This document shows, in pieces, positions 27,572 to 36,433 of a stretch of 64,000 bases of DNA (its first letter is position 1; each line of letters opens with the position of its first letter). The notes beneath the pieces are model-generated. The model was not told where the DNA came from. It did no database searches and saw only the letters and a program-made list of their open reading frames with translations. Location of the stretch: NCBI RefSeq assembly GCF_036330325.1, contig NZ_JAZDRO010000001.1:310001-374000 (forward strand). The letters run 5' to 3'. This DNA comes from Hyphobacterium marinum (lineage in GTDB: Bacteria > Pseudomonadota > Alphaproteobacteria > Caulobacterales > Maricaulaceae). A program made the position numbers and the translations under genes.

Positions 27572-28071
27572 CCCTGATCCGATTCCTCCCGTTCGCCGCC
27601 CTTCTGGCTTTCACCGCACTTCTGGCGGGATGCGGTTTCCAGCCCATGTATGCGACAGGCAGCGATGTTGCGGCGATCCGCAGCGTAGATGTCGACATTC
27701 CCGGACGCGACCGTCCCGCGCAATTGCTGGCCGAATCACTGCGCGACCGGTTCGGGGCACCTTCCGGAACCCAGCGTTACCGCCTCGTGGCCGAGCCGGA
27801 TATCGCGGCAGCGGGCCTCGGTGTTGGCGCGGACGATATCGCGACGCGCTTTGCCCTGGTGATGACGGTGACGTTCACGCTGCAGGACCTCTCCACCGGC
27901 GAGATTGTCGTACAGGATTATGTGCGGTCCGAAGCGGCCTATGACGTGCCGACCCAGCCCTATGCCGCGGAAAGCGCCCGCCGGGACGCCGAAGAGCGTG
28001 CGGCGCGCGATGCGGCAGAGCGGATTTCGGCGCATGTCGCGCGCTATCTGCGGCGCGCCAACCCGTCGTGA
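27568..28071 (+). CDS. lptE: LPS-assembly lipoprotein LptE
   Basis: 167 residues. Lipobox LLAGC with lipidated C22; FQPMYA follows directly, typical of LptE. It plugs the LptD barrel and helps insert LPS in the outer membrane. The 3' end is rich in Glu/Arg/Ala helix as in relatives. Coupled by ATGA to leuS and by GTGA to holA. Confidence 0.88.
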   Translation: MTLIRFLPFAALLAFTALLAGCGFQPMYATGSDVAAIRSVDVDIPGRDRPAQLLAESLRDRFGAPSGTQRYRLVAEPDIAAAGLGVGADDIATRFALVMTVTFTLQDLSTGEIVVQDYVRSEAAYDVPTQPYAAESARRDAEERAARDAAERISAHVARYLRRANPS

Positions 28072-29114
28072 AACTCTCTGCCGGCGAGGTCGGAACCGGC
28101 CTTCTCAAGGCACGGAATGTAACAGCATTCCTGATCTACGGTCCTGACCGCGGCCTGGTGCGGGAACGCGCCGACACGCTCGCCAAATCGATCATTCCCG
28201 ATCTGGACGACCCGTTCGCGGTGACATCCCTCACCGAAGATGACTTGAAAGCCGATCCGGCCGCTCTGGCTGATGCGATGGCGGCGTTGTCGATGATCGG
28301 TGGCGCCCGTCTGGTCCGACTACGCGTCTCCACCGAATCGGCGGGCGCCCCGGCGGCGGCCTTCATTGCGGATTTCGATGCCGGTACGCTGACAGCGGAA
28401 GCCACGCTGATCGTCGAAGCCGGTGAATTGAAGCCGGCCGGAAAACTCCGCAAGACGTTTGAAGGGTCGAAGTCCGCACTGGCCGCGCCCTGCTATTCGG
28501 ATTCGCCGGGCGATCTGGCTCACCTGATCGAGGAAAGCCTGGCGGCAGAAGGTCTGAAACTGACCCCGGAGGCGCGGACGCGCTTTATCCCGTCGCTGGA
28601 AGGGGACCGGTCGCTGGCCCGCTCCGAGATCGAAAAGCTTATACTTTACAAAGGGCTGAGAGGCCAACGCGCCGACGGTGATGATGAGATTGGTGAAGCC
28701 GACATCCTTGCCTGCAGCGTTGGCGGCGGTGATGCCGAGCTAAACGGGATCATCGATGCGGCCCTGGGCGGGCAGAGCGCACTTGCCGATGCCGCCTATC
28801 ATCGCGCCCTTGATGCCGGCGTGAGCCCGGTGGGCGTATTGCGGGCGCTGCAGCGCCGTCTCGACCAGATCGGCGAGGTCCATTCCGGCGGCGGTGTTCA
28901 GGGCGCGCAACGTCTGGGTGCCCCGCGTTTTGGGCCTGCGGCGTCCGGATTTTCGCGGCAGTGCGGATTGTGGCGCGGGGCTGCCCTGGAAGCGGCGCGT
29001 GATGCCGCCTTTCAGGCCGAGCGGGCGATGAAGCACGGGCGCGCCCCGGTCGAGGCGCTGGGCGGGGACTTGCTGGCGAAGCTGGCCCTGAGAGCGGAAC
29101 GCCTATCCGGCTGA
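28068..29114 (+). CDS. holA: DNA polymerase III delta subunit
   Basis: 348 residues with a GTG start that overlaps the lptE stop. FLIYGPDRGLVRERAD, the AAA+ clamp-loader fold and the C-terminal helical collar (GVSPVGVLRALQRRLDQI) match HolA. It opens the beta clamp within the DnaX complex. The last 12 nt overlap parB convergently. Confidence 0.92.
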   Translation: MKLSAGEVGTGLLKARNVTAFLIYGPDRGLVRERADTLAKSIIPDLDDPFAVTSLTEDDLKADPAALADAMAALSMIGGARLVRLRVSTESAGAPAAAFIADFDAGTLTAEATLIVEAGELKPAGKLRKTFEGSKSALAAPCYSDSPGDLAHLIEESLAAEGLKLTPEARTRFIPSLEGDRSLARSEIEKLILYKGLRGQRADGDDEIGEADILACSVGGGDAELNGIIDAALGGQSALADAAYHRALDAGVSPVGVLRALQRRLDQIGEVHSGGGVQGAQRLGAPRFGPAASGFSRQCGLWRGAALEAARDAAFQAERAMKHGRAPVEALGGDLLAKLALRAERLSG

Positions 29115-30002
29115 GCCGGACAGCCGCCGGCAGAGATCGTCGAGTTGTTCCAACGTCGTGTACTGGACACGGATTTCACCGGCTTCCTTTTGCGAGCCCT
29201 TGCCGTGCCGGATATCGACCGCAAGGCCGAGACGATTGGCGAGATCAGCCTCCAGCGCGCGGGTATCGGTATCCTTGCTGCGTCCGGAACGAGATTTGGT
29301 TTCCGGCGCATTGCGACTGTCACCAGCCTTGACGAGGGCTTCGGCCTCTCGAACCGAAAGCCCCTTTGAAACAATAAGTTCGGCGAGTTTCTCAGCGTCA
29401 GGATTCTTGATGAGCGCACGCGCATGCCCGGCGCTCAACTCGCCGTTGGCAAGAAGAGTCAGGATGCTGTCCGGAAGGGTGAGGAGACGCATCGAATTGG
29501 CGACATGGCTTCGGCTTTTCGAAACGGCCCGGGCGATTTCGTCCTGGCTGTGCCCGAAGCGATCTACCAGCTGGCGATAGGCGCGGGCTTCCTCGACCGG
29601 ATCCAGGTCGGCGCGCTGGACATTCTCGACGATGGCGATTTCAAGTGTTTCGCGATCGGTGAAATCGCGCACCAGCGCCGGGATCTCGTGCAGCCGGGCG
29701 CGCTGGGCTGCACGCCAGCGGCGTTCACCGGCGACGATCTGGTAGCCGTCGCCTTTCGGGGCCGGGCGCACCAGGATCGGCTGAAGCACACCTTTTTCGG
29801 CGATCGACTCGGCGAGTGCGGTCAGATCGGCCTCGCTGAACTGTCGGCGCGGCTGGTCGGGATTGGCGGATACCTGCTCGATCGGCAACGTACGGACACC
29901 GGCCAAACCACTGGATGTCTGGGTGTTTTCGTCGCTGCCCTCACTGTCACTTAAAAGGGCGGAGAGACCGCGGCCCAGGCCGCGTGTACGTTCGGCGCTC
30001 AT
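29103..30002 (-). CDS. parB: Chromosome partitioning protein ParB
   Basis: 299 residues from the ATG at 30002. The N-terminal motif GLGRGLSALL (8-17) stimulates ParA; the CTPase domain has the GERRWRA box; a helix-turn-helix (SQDEIARAVSKSRSHVANSMRLL) reads parS, and a C-terminal dimerisation part follows. ParB loads at parS as a CTP-gated clamp and recruits SMC. Overlaps parA by 4 nt. Two parS sites lie 1.4 and 3.4 kb away. Confidence 0.95.
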   Translation of the reverse strand: MSAERTRGLGRGLSALLSDSEGSDENTQTSSGLAGVRTLPIEQVSANPDQPRRQFSEADLTALAESIAEKGVLQPILVRPAPKGDGYQIVAGERRWRAAQRARLHEIPALVRDFTDRETLEIAIVENVQRADLDPVEEARAYRQLVDRFGHSQDEIARAVSKSRSHVANSMRLLTLPDSILTLLANGELSAGHARALIKNPDAEKLAELIVSKGLSVREAEALVKAGDSRNAPETKSRSGRSKDTDTRALEADLANRLGLAVDIRHGKGSQKEAGEIRVQYTTLEQLDDLCRRLSGSAG

Positions 30003-30835
30003 GCCATTTCCCTGATATTTCCGGCGGCCTGGCCGCGCTCCTGCTGGACGAGCTCGCGCGCCAGACCGGCATAGGCCTGGCTGCCAGCGCACTGAAGATC
30101 ATACAGCAGGACCGGCTTGCCAAAGGACGGGGCCTCGGACACCCGGACATTGCGGGGAATCACGGTCTTGTAGACCTTGTCGCCGAAATGGGCGCGGACA
30201 TCGTCCTCGACCTGCCGCGAGAGATTGTTGCGGGTGTCGACCATGGTCAGGACCACGCCCTGGATGGCGAGACCGGTATTAAGGTTCGCCTTGACCAGAT
30301 CCACGGTCCGCATCAGCTGGGACAGCCCTTCGAGCGCGAAGAATTCCGCCTGCAGCGGCACCAGGACTGAATCGGCGGCCGTCATGGCATTAACCGTCAG
30401 CAGGTTCAGCGAGGGTGGGCAATCAATCAGGACATAATCACAGCGCTCGCCCCGGTCGGCGAGGTCATCACGATAGCGCTCGATCGTCTTGCGCAGCCGG
30501 TAGGACCGACGCGGGGCCGAGGCCAGTTCGATCTCGGCTCCGGAAAGATCCGGGTCGGACGGGGCCAGGCGCAAGCCCGGCACCAGCGTATCGACCAGCG
30601 TCTCTTTCAGCGGGCGCTCGCCGACCAACACATCATAACTGGTTGAGCGGCGTTCCGACGGCGGTACGCCCAGCCCCGTCGAGGCATTGCCCTGCGGGTC
30701 GAGATCGAGCAGCACGACCGCCTTGCCGATGGCGGCGAGGGCGGTCCCCAGATTGATGGCCGTGGTGGTCTTGCCCACCCCGCCCTTCTGGTTGGCAACG
30801 GCAATGACTTTCGGCGCTCTTCTGGATTCAGACAT
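29999..30835 (-). CDS. parA: Chromosome partitioning ATPase ParA
   Basis: 278 residues when started at MSESRRAPK; an ATG 9 nt upstream (30844) is also in frame. Deviant Walker A KGGVGKTT at 17-24, with the signature lysine, and the ATPase core of the MinD/ParA family. It drives segregation of ParB-parS complexes. The start lies inside the 3' end of rsmG (8-nt overlap), so rsmG-parA-parB is one unit. Confidence 0.95.
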   Translation of the reverse strand: MSESRRAPKVIAVANQKGGVGKTTTAINLGTALAAIGKAVVLLDLDPQGNASTGLGVPPSERRSTSYDVLVGERPLKETLVDTLVPGLRLAPSDPDLSGAEIELASAPRRSYRLRKTIERYRDDLADRGERCDYVLIDCPPSLNLLTVNAMTAADSVLVPLQAEFFALEGLSQLMRTVDLVKANLNTGLAIQGVVLTMVDTRNNLSRQVEDDVRAHFGDKVYKTVIPRNVRVSEAPSFGKPVLLYDLQCAGSQAYAGLARELVQQERGQAAGNIREMA

Positions 30836-31451
30836 GGGCAACATTCTTCAGCTTGAGGATGGCCCCGTCGCCGGTACGACTGGGTATGACCGTGGCGTCA
30901 AACGTCCAGTATTTGCGCGCTTCGGTCAATTCCTCGCCATGCCGCGCACCCTTCAAAAACAGCCCTGTTGCGTCGGTTTTCAACAGGGGATCGCACAGGG
31001 TGAGGAGTTTGGGCAGCGCAGCAACGGCCCGCGCGGTCACCACATCCACGGCCAGAGCGGGGTCGAGTGTCTCCGCGCGCTGACAGAGAATTGTCGCGGG
31101 CGCTCCCGTTTCTTTCACGACCTCGCGCAGGAAGGCGGCCTTTTTGCCGATCGACTCGACCAGGTAGACCTGAGCGTCCGCTACGCCGCGGTCGGCCAGC
31201 CCCAGCGCAATCGCAAGGCCGGGGAAACCCGCACCCGATCCGATATCGGCCCAGCGCGCCGCACCATCCGGCCCCGCCTCGAACACCTGCCAGGAATCGA
31301 GCGCATGCCGCTCCCAGAAATCGGGTAGCGTGCTGCGGGCGACGAGGTTGGTATGAGCGCTCCAGTCGTTCAGGAGCCGTTCCCAGATGACGAATTTCTG
31401 CAATGTTTCACGTGAAACATCAGTTGCGGCCTGGAACGCTGCCTGGCTCAT
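30828..31451 (-). CDS. rsmG: 16S rRNA m7G527 methyltransferase RsmG
   Basis: 207 residues. SAM-binding motif ADIGSGAGFPGLAIALGL. Methylates G527 of 16S rRNA. A perfect parS palindrome lies within its 5' coding sequence (31404-31419), read as V-S-R-E-T, an overlap seen in other bacteria. It follows mnmG by 4 nt. Confidence 0.93.
   Translation of the reverse strand: MSQAAFQAATDVSRETLQKFVIWERLLNDWSAHTNLVARSTLPDFWERHALDSWQVFEAGPDGAARWADIGSGAGFPGLAIALGLADRGVADAQVYLVESIGKKAAFLREVVKETGAPATILCQRAETLDPALAVDVVTARAVAALPKLLTLCDPLLKTDATGLFLKGARHGEELTEARKYWTFDATVIPSRTGDGAILKLKNVAHV
31404..31419. promoter_or_regulatory. parS centromere site (perfect)
   Basis: TGTTTCACGTGAAACA, an exact 16-bp match to the bacterial parS consensus, inside rsmG. 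Expected ParB loading site. Confidence 0.95.
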
Positions 31452-31455
31452 CGCA

Positions 31456-33321
31456 TCAGCCTGTACGGCGCTGAACGGATTTCAGGTGGGCCAGAACAGC
31501 TGTCAGCGCGCCCGGCGTCACACCCTCAATCCGCGCGGCCTGTCCCAGCGTATCGGGGCGAGCGCGCTCGAGCTTCTCACGGGCCTCGTTCGACAACCCG
31601 CCAACCGCCGCATAGTCCAGACCAGCCGGGATTCGTACTTGTTCGTCACGTTGAAAAGCCAGGATGTCAGCATCCTGACGGTCGAGATAGCCGGCATAGA
31701 GGGCTTCGATCTCGACCTGCTCGGAGAGTGCGGCCGGGATTCCTGACAATTCCGGCCAGACTCGAGCAATATCGGCCCAACCAATTGTTGGATATGCCAG
31801 AAGCTCCATCGCCGTCCGGCGCTTGCCGTCCGAGTTGACCTTCAGACCCGCCTTCTGGGCTTCAGGCGGAGTCAGGGAGAGTCGGGAGACCGTCTCCTTA
31901 AGTTCAGCGAGATCGCGTTGCTTCGATACGAACGCGTCTCGCCGAGTTCTTCCGACGACACCGAGATCGATACCCGCGCCTGTCAGCCGCTGGTCGGCAT
32001 TATCGGCGCGCAGGGTGAGCCGGTATTCGGCGCGGCTGGTGAACATGCGATAGGGCTCGCTGACGCCGCGCGTCACGAGATCGTCGATCATGACGCCGAT
32101 ATAGGCCTGGGACCGGTCGAAGACGACAGGGTCGGCGCGGCCTCCGGCCTGGGCCGCCGCATTGAGCCCCGCGACGAGACCCTGCGCACCGGCTTCTTCG
32201 TACCCCGTCGTGCCGTTGATCTGCCCGGCGAGGAACAGGCCCGGCGCCGCGCGGACTTCCAGCCCGCGACTCAGCTCACGTGGATCGACATAATCATATT
32301 CGATCGCATAGCCGTGGCGGACCACTTCAGCACGCTCCAGCCCCGGAATCGTTTTCAGGAAGGCGTCCTGAATATCCGCGGGCAGCGAGGTCGAGATGCC
32401 ATTGGGGTAGACGGTCGGATCGTCGAGTCCTTCCGGTTCGAGGAATATCTGGTGGCTGGTCCGGTCGGCAAAGCGGTGGATCTTGTCCTCGATGGACGGG
32501 CAATAGCGCGGCCCGCGTCCGGAGATCGCACCGCCATAGACGGCAGAACGGCGAATATTCTCCGCGATGATCCGGTGCGTGGCTTGCGTCGTGCGGGTGA
32601 TGCCGCAGGCGATTTGCTTCACCGTGATCCGGTCGGTGAGGAAGGAAAAGGGCACCGGCGTGTCGTCAGCCGCCTGCATGTCCAGGCCGGCCCAATCAAT
32701 GGTCCGCCCGTCGAGCCGGGCGGGCGTTCCGGTTTTCAGCCGGCCAATCCTAAGACCGAGCGCATAAAGCTGGTCGGACAGACCATTAGCTGGTGCCTCG
32801 CCATGCCGCCCGGCGGGAATGCGTTCCTCACCGCGATGGATCATGCCTTTCAGGAACGTTCCCGTCGTCAGGACCACGGCTGCAGCGCGGAATTCGCGCC
32901 CATCGGCCGCGACCGCACCACAGACCCGGCCGGACGCATCCGTGATCAGGTCTTCCACCGCCGCTTCGACGATGGTCAGGCCATCCATACGCGCCAGCTC
33001 GGCCTGCATCGCTTCGCGGTAGAGCTTGCGGTCGCTCTGGGTGCGTGGACCGCGCACGGCAGGGCCCTTGGAGCGGTTGAGCAGGCGGAACTGAATGCCC
33101 GACGCATCCGCAACACGACCCATCAGCCCGTCGAGCGCATCGATCTCGCGCACGAGATGGCCCTTGCCAAGACCGCCAATGGCCGGGTTGCAGGACATCT
33201 CGCCAATGGTGGCGCGCTTGTGGGTCAGGAGGAGGGTCGACGCGCCAAAGCGCGCCGCAGCCGCAGCCGCTTCGCACCCGGCGTGTCCGCCGCCTATCAC
33301 AATGACGTCCCAGCGATCCAT
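31456..33321 (-). CDS. mnmG: tRNA U34 carboxymethylaminomethyl enzyme MnmG (GidA)
   Basis: 621 residues from the ATG at 33321 (the open frame extends 63 nt further with no similarity). FAD motif GGGHAGCEAA near the N-terminus, then SCNPAIGGLGKGHLVREIDAL. With MnmE it installs cmnm5 at U34 of several tRNAs. mnmE is not adjacent here; a small oppositely oriented gene sits between them. Confidence 0.96.
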   Translation of the reverse strand: MDRWDVIVIGGGHAGCEAAAAAARFGASTLLLTHKRATIGEMSCNPAIGGLGKGHLVREIDALDGLMGRVADASGIQFRLLNRSKGPAVRGPRTQSDRKLYREAMQAELARMDGLTIVEAAVEDLITDASGRVCGAVAADGREFRAAAVVLTTGTFLKGMIHRGEERIPAGRHGEAPANGLSDQLYALGLRIGRLKTGTPARLDGRTIDWAGLDMQAADDTPVPFSFLTDRITVKQIACGITRTTQATHRIIAENIRRSAVYGGAISGRGPRYCPSIEDKIHRFADRTSHQIFLEPEGLDDPTVYPNGISTSLPADIQDAFLKTIPGLERAEVVRHGYAIEYDYVDPRELSRGLEVRAAPGLFLAGQINGTTGYEEAGAQGLVAGLNAAAQAGGRADPVVFDRSQAYIGVMIDDLVTRGVSEPYRMFTSRAEYRLTLRADNADQRLTGAGIDLGVVGRTRRDAFVSKQRDLAELKETVSRLSLTPPEAQKAGLKVNSDGKRRTAMELLAYPTIGWADIARVWPELSGIPAALSEQVEIEALYAGYLDRQDADILAFQRDEQVRIPAGLDYAAVGGLSNEAREKLERARPDTLGQAARIEGVTPGALTAVLAHLKSVQRRTG

Positions 33322-33408
33322 CGCCCGGGTCCTCGCTTGCTTGCCCGCCTGACGGGACGGGCGGCTTCCATAATGCCGCAACACGATCCTGTCGAGCGCC
33401 TGGCCTCA

Positions 33409-33424
33409 TGTTTCACGTGAAACG
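33409..33424. promoter_or_regulatory. parS site, one mismatch
   Basis: TGTTTCACGTGAAACG matches parS at 15 of 16 positions. Lies between mnmG and the divergent small gene, about 2 kb from the perfect site. Confidence 0.85.
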
Positions 33425-33477
33425 CGGGGCGTCCGGGCCTAGGATAGACCGATCAGGAATTTGATCTGGAGCCCTCA

Positions 33478-34065
33478 ATGACCCCGATCCTCGCCTTCAT
33501 CACCCTTGTCCTGGTTCAGGCCGAGCTGGCCCCCAGGCTCGAAGTCACCACGGCCAACGGTACGGCTGACGAGATCGAAACCGCACAGCAGCTCCACCGC
33601 CTGATGGAAACGCACGCGCCCTGGGATCTCGTCTGGACGCGCACTGTCGAGATTGATCGCGCCGCCATTCCGCACAGCCATCCGGTGCTGACGCTTCATA
33701 CGCGCTATCTCGAGAATGACACGGGCCTGCTTGCGACCTTCCTGCACGAGCAACTCCACTGGTATGTCAACACATTCCCGGATGCGCGTAACGCGGCGAT
33801 GGCCGACTTTGCCGCGATGTATCCCGACATTCCGGTCGGCTATCCGCACGGGGCAAGGGACGAACAGAGCAATGCGCTCCACCTCCTGGTCTGCCTGCTT
33901 GAACTCCGTGGGCTCTCGCACTTCGTTGGAGAGGAGGCGGCGCGGGCCGAGCTGGAAAGCAATACGCACTATCTCGACATCTACCGGGCCGTGCTTGACG
34001 ACACGGCGGACTTGCAGGCTGTTCTCGACCGGCATGGTATTGGCCTGCCTGAAGTGAGCGAGTAG
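33478..34065 (+). CDS. Hypothetical protein with HExxH motif
   Basis: 195 residues. A short hydrophobic N-terminus (residues 4-14) may be a signal. H90-E-Q-L-H94 is a potential zinc-metallopeptidase site, set in TFLHEQLHWYVN, and a later R-D-E-Q-S-N-A-L-H could give the third ligand. No named family recognised. It runs against mnmG and mnmE, between them, with a parS just upstream. Confidence 0.6.
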   Translation: MTPILAFITLVLVQAELAPRLEVTTANGTADEIETAQQLHRLMETHAPWDLVWTRTVEIDRAAIPHSHPVLTLHTRYLENDTGLLATFLHEQLHWYVNTFPDARNAAMADFAAMYPDIPVGYPHGARDEQSNALHLLVCLLELRGLSHFVGEEAARAELESNTHYLDIYRAVLDDTADLQAVLDRHGIGLPEVSE

Positions 34066-34069
34066 CGCC

Positions 34070-35377
34070 TTATTTGCCAATACAGAACTGGGAGAACACC
34101 CGGTCGAGTACGTCCTCGACATCAATCCGGCCGGTCAGGCTTTCCATTGCGCGAATGGCCAGACGCACATCCTCACCGGCGAGTTCGGGCGCATCGATCA
34201 GCCGCGCCCGCCCGCGCCTGAGCGCCGACAGGGCTGCTTCAACCGCCTCGCGGTGACGAGCACGGGAGAGGGCGGGAGCTTCGCGCCGTGACAGCCGGGC
34301 CGCGACACGGGCCGACAGCTCGGCTTCCAGAGCGTCGAACCCCGCTCCAGTTGTCGCTGAGACAGCGATCGCTCCAAGAGAATCGGAAGCCCCAAGGTCG
34401 CTCTTGTTGACGATCAGGATATCGCCATCGCGCAGGGCGTCCGGTGGGCGGGCACCCTTATCTGTCCCGTCGATCACGCCCAGTCTGAGATCCGCATCGC
34501 GCGCCCGCTCCAGCGCGCGGCGCACGCCCTCAGCCTCAACCCGGTCAGAGGCTTCGCGCAGACCCGCCGTATCGGCGAGAATGACCGGGAATCCGGCCAG
34601 CACCAGGCGCACCTCGACAATATCCCGTGTCGTGCCGGGAATATCGGTAACGATGGCGGCCTCGCGACGCGCCAAGCGATTGAGAATACTTGACTTTCCG
34701 GCGTTTGGAGCCCCGATGATGGCAATGGTGAAGCCGCGCCGGACGATCTCGCCGCGCCGGTCGTCATCAAGGTGGGTTTCCAGCGCCGCGATCAGCGCTC
34801 CGACGCCCGGACCCGCCGTGGCCGCCAGCGCGCCGGGTACATCGTCCTCGTCGGGAAAATCGATCTCTCCCTCGATCGCGGAGAGGATGGCGATCAGATC
34901 TTCGCGCCAGCCCTCGTAAAGCGTTTTCAGCGCCCCGCCCATCTGGGCAAGCGCCTGTTCGCGCTGACCCTCGGTCTCGGCCTCGATGAGATCGGCGAGC
35001 CCCTCGGCTTCGGTGAGGTCCAGCTTGCCATTCTCGAACGCCCGGCGTGTGAACTCCCCGGCCTCGGCCGGACGCGCGCCCTCGGCCCGCAAAGCCTCGA
35101 ACACACCCTCAATGACCGCCTCGCCACCGTGGACATGACATTCGGCGCTGTCCTCCCCGGTAAAGCTGGCCGGGCCGGGAAACCAGAGGACGAGCGCCCG
35201 GTCGAGCGTTGCGTTCTGCCGGTCACGCAGACGGCGCAGCGCCGCCTCGCGCGGTCGCGGGCGAGGTTTGCCGGCCAGGGCATCGAGAATCGCTCCGGAA
35301 CCGGCACCGCTGAGACGGATCACCGCCACGCCGGACCGGCCCGGCGGCGTTGACAGGGCGAATATCGTGTCCGTCAT
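34070..35377 (-). CDS. mnmE: tRNA modification GTPase MnmE (TrmE)
   Basis: 435 residues. Starts TDTIFALSTPPGRSGVAVIR (tetrahydrofolate-binding N-domain); G-domain with GAPNAGKSS, DIPGTTRD and DTAGLRE; the C-terminus ends in FCIGK with C432, the canonical C-x-G-K end. Works with MnmG on tRNA U34. Just 24 nt separate it from the small DUF6489 gene upstream on the same strand. Confidence 0.96.
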   Translation of the reverse strand: MTDTIFALSTPPGRSGVAVIRLSGAGSGAILDALAGKPRPRPREAALRRLRDRQNATLDRALVLWFPGPASFTGEDSAECHVHGGEAVIEGVFEALRAEGARPAEAGEFTRRAFENGKLDLTEAEGLADLIEAETEGQREQALAQMGGALKTLYEGWREDLIAILSAIEGEIDFPDEDDVPGALAATAGPGVGALIAALETHLDDDRRGEIVRRGFTIAIIGAPNAGKSSILNRLARREAAIVTDIPGTTRDIVEVRLVLAGFPVILADTAGLREASDRVEAEGVRRALERARDADLRLGVIDGTDKGARPPDALRDGDILIVNKSDLGASDSLGAIAVSATTGAGFDALEAELSARVAARLSRREAPALSRARHREAVEAALSALRRGRARLIDAPELAGEDVRLAIRAMESLTGRIDVEDVLDRVFSQFCIGK

Positions 35378-35401
35378 CGCAAAGCGCCGGTGTGCGGCCG
35401 G

Positions 35402-35638
35402 TCAGCCCTTGGTGTCACCGGACGCCTGACGCATCAGCGACATGAACTGGTCCTGCATCTGTCCGCCGAAACTCATCCAGTTGCGCATCAGGGCTTCAGG
35501 TTCCAGCGCGCCGATATTCTCCTGCATCCGCTTGGTCATCTCTTCGACCAGTGCGTCGTTCAGCGGCGTCACATTGGGCAAGCCGAAAAAGGTCCGGGCC
35601 TCCTCCGGCGTACAATCGATATCGACCTTGACCTTCAT
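35402..35638 (-). CDS. DUF6489 small protein
   Basis: 78 residues from the ATG at 35638; the larger open frame upstream is antisense to the dienelactone hydrolase gene and is rejected. MKVKVDIDCTPEEARTFFGLP and VTPLNDAL are the family core, widespread in Caulobacterales and sphingomonads. The role is unknown. Probably co-transcribed with mnmE. Confidence 0.75.
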   Translation of the reverse strand: MKVKVDIDCTPEEARTFFGLPNVTPLNDALVEEMTKRMQENIGALEPEALMRNWMSFGGQMQDQFMSLMRQASGDTKG

Positions 35639-35722
35639 CCGTGCCTCGCTTGATGCTTGAAGGGTTGAGCATAGAGGCGGGCAGACCCCGCCGCCAAGCC
35701 GCAACAGCAAGGAGACCTCCCC

Positions 35723-36424
35723 ATGCCCAGCGAGATGATCACAATCAAGAGCCCCGATGGCGACTTCCCGGCCTATCGCGCCGCTCCCGAAGGTGGCGGG
35801 CCCGGCCCGGCTCTCGTCGTCATCCAGGAAATCTTCGGCATCAACCTGGTGATGCGCGATATCTGCGACGATCTGGCCGGGCAGGGTTATGTCGCCATCT
35901 GTCCCGACCTGTTCTGGCGGCTCGAACCCGGTGTCGAGCTGACCGACAAGACCAAGGCCGAATGGGACAAGGCGTTCGACCTGATGAGCCGCTTCGATCC
36001 TGATACCGGGGTCAAGGACATCGCCGAAACCATCGCGGTCGCCCGGCGTGACAAACAGTCGACCGGCAAGGCCGGAGCGATCGGCTACTGTCTGGGTGGT
36101 CTTCTGGCCTATCTCACGGCCTGCCGGACCGATGCCGAGGCCTGTGTCGGGTATTACGGGGTCAACATTCCCAAATTCCTCGACGAAGCGAAGAACATCT
36201 CCGGTCACCTGATGCTGCATGTTGCGGGCAAGGACCAGTTCGTCGACGCCAAGGCGCAAAAAGCCATGCATGACGGGCTTGATGATAATCCCCATGTCAC
36301 ACTGCACGACTATCCCGAACAGGATCACGCTTTCGCGCGCGTGGGCGGGGAGCATTTCGATGCCCGCGCAGCCGACCTCGCCAATACGCGGACGCGGGCT
36401 TTCCTTCAGACGCACCTGGGATAG
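35723..36424 (+). CDS. Dienelactone hydrolase family protein
   Basis: 233 residues, alpha/beta hydrolase. Cysteine nucleophile C123 in IGYCLGG, supporting E36 (IQEIFG), then Asp in GKDQFVD and His in EQDHAFAR near the C-terminus: the C-D-H triad of carboxymethylenebutenolidase. The natural substrate is probably not an aromatic lactone, given the lack of a degradation cluster. Cytoplasmic. Confidence 0.85.
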   Translation: MPSEMITIKSPDGDFPAYRAAPEGGGPGPALVVIQEIFGINLVMRDICDDLAGQGYVAICPDLFWRLEPGVELTDKTKAEWDKAFDLMSRFDPDTGVKDIAETIAVARRDKQSTGKAGAIGYCLGGLLAYLTACRTDAEACVGYYGVNIPKFLDEAKNISGHLMLHVAGKDQFVDAKAQKAMHDGLDDNPHVTLHDYPEQDHAFARVGGEHFDARAADLANTRTRAFLQTHLG

Positions 36425-36433
36425 GACATCGCC

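Noticed and set aside
31918..33420. 500-residue open frame opposite mnmG
   Set aside because: Exactly antisense to a well-recognised gene, low-complexity composition, no family motif; typical GC-rich shadow.
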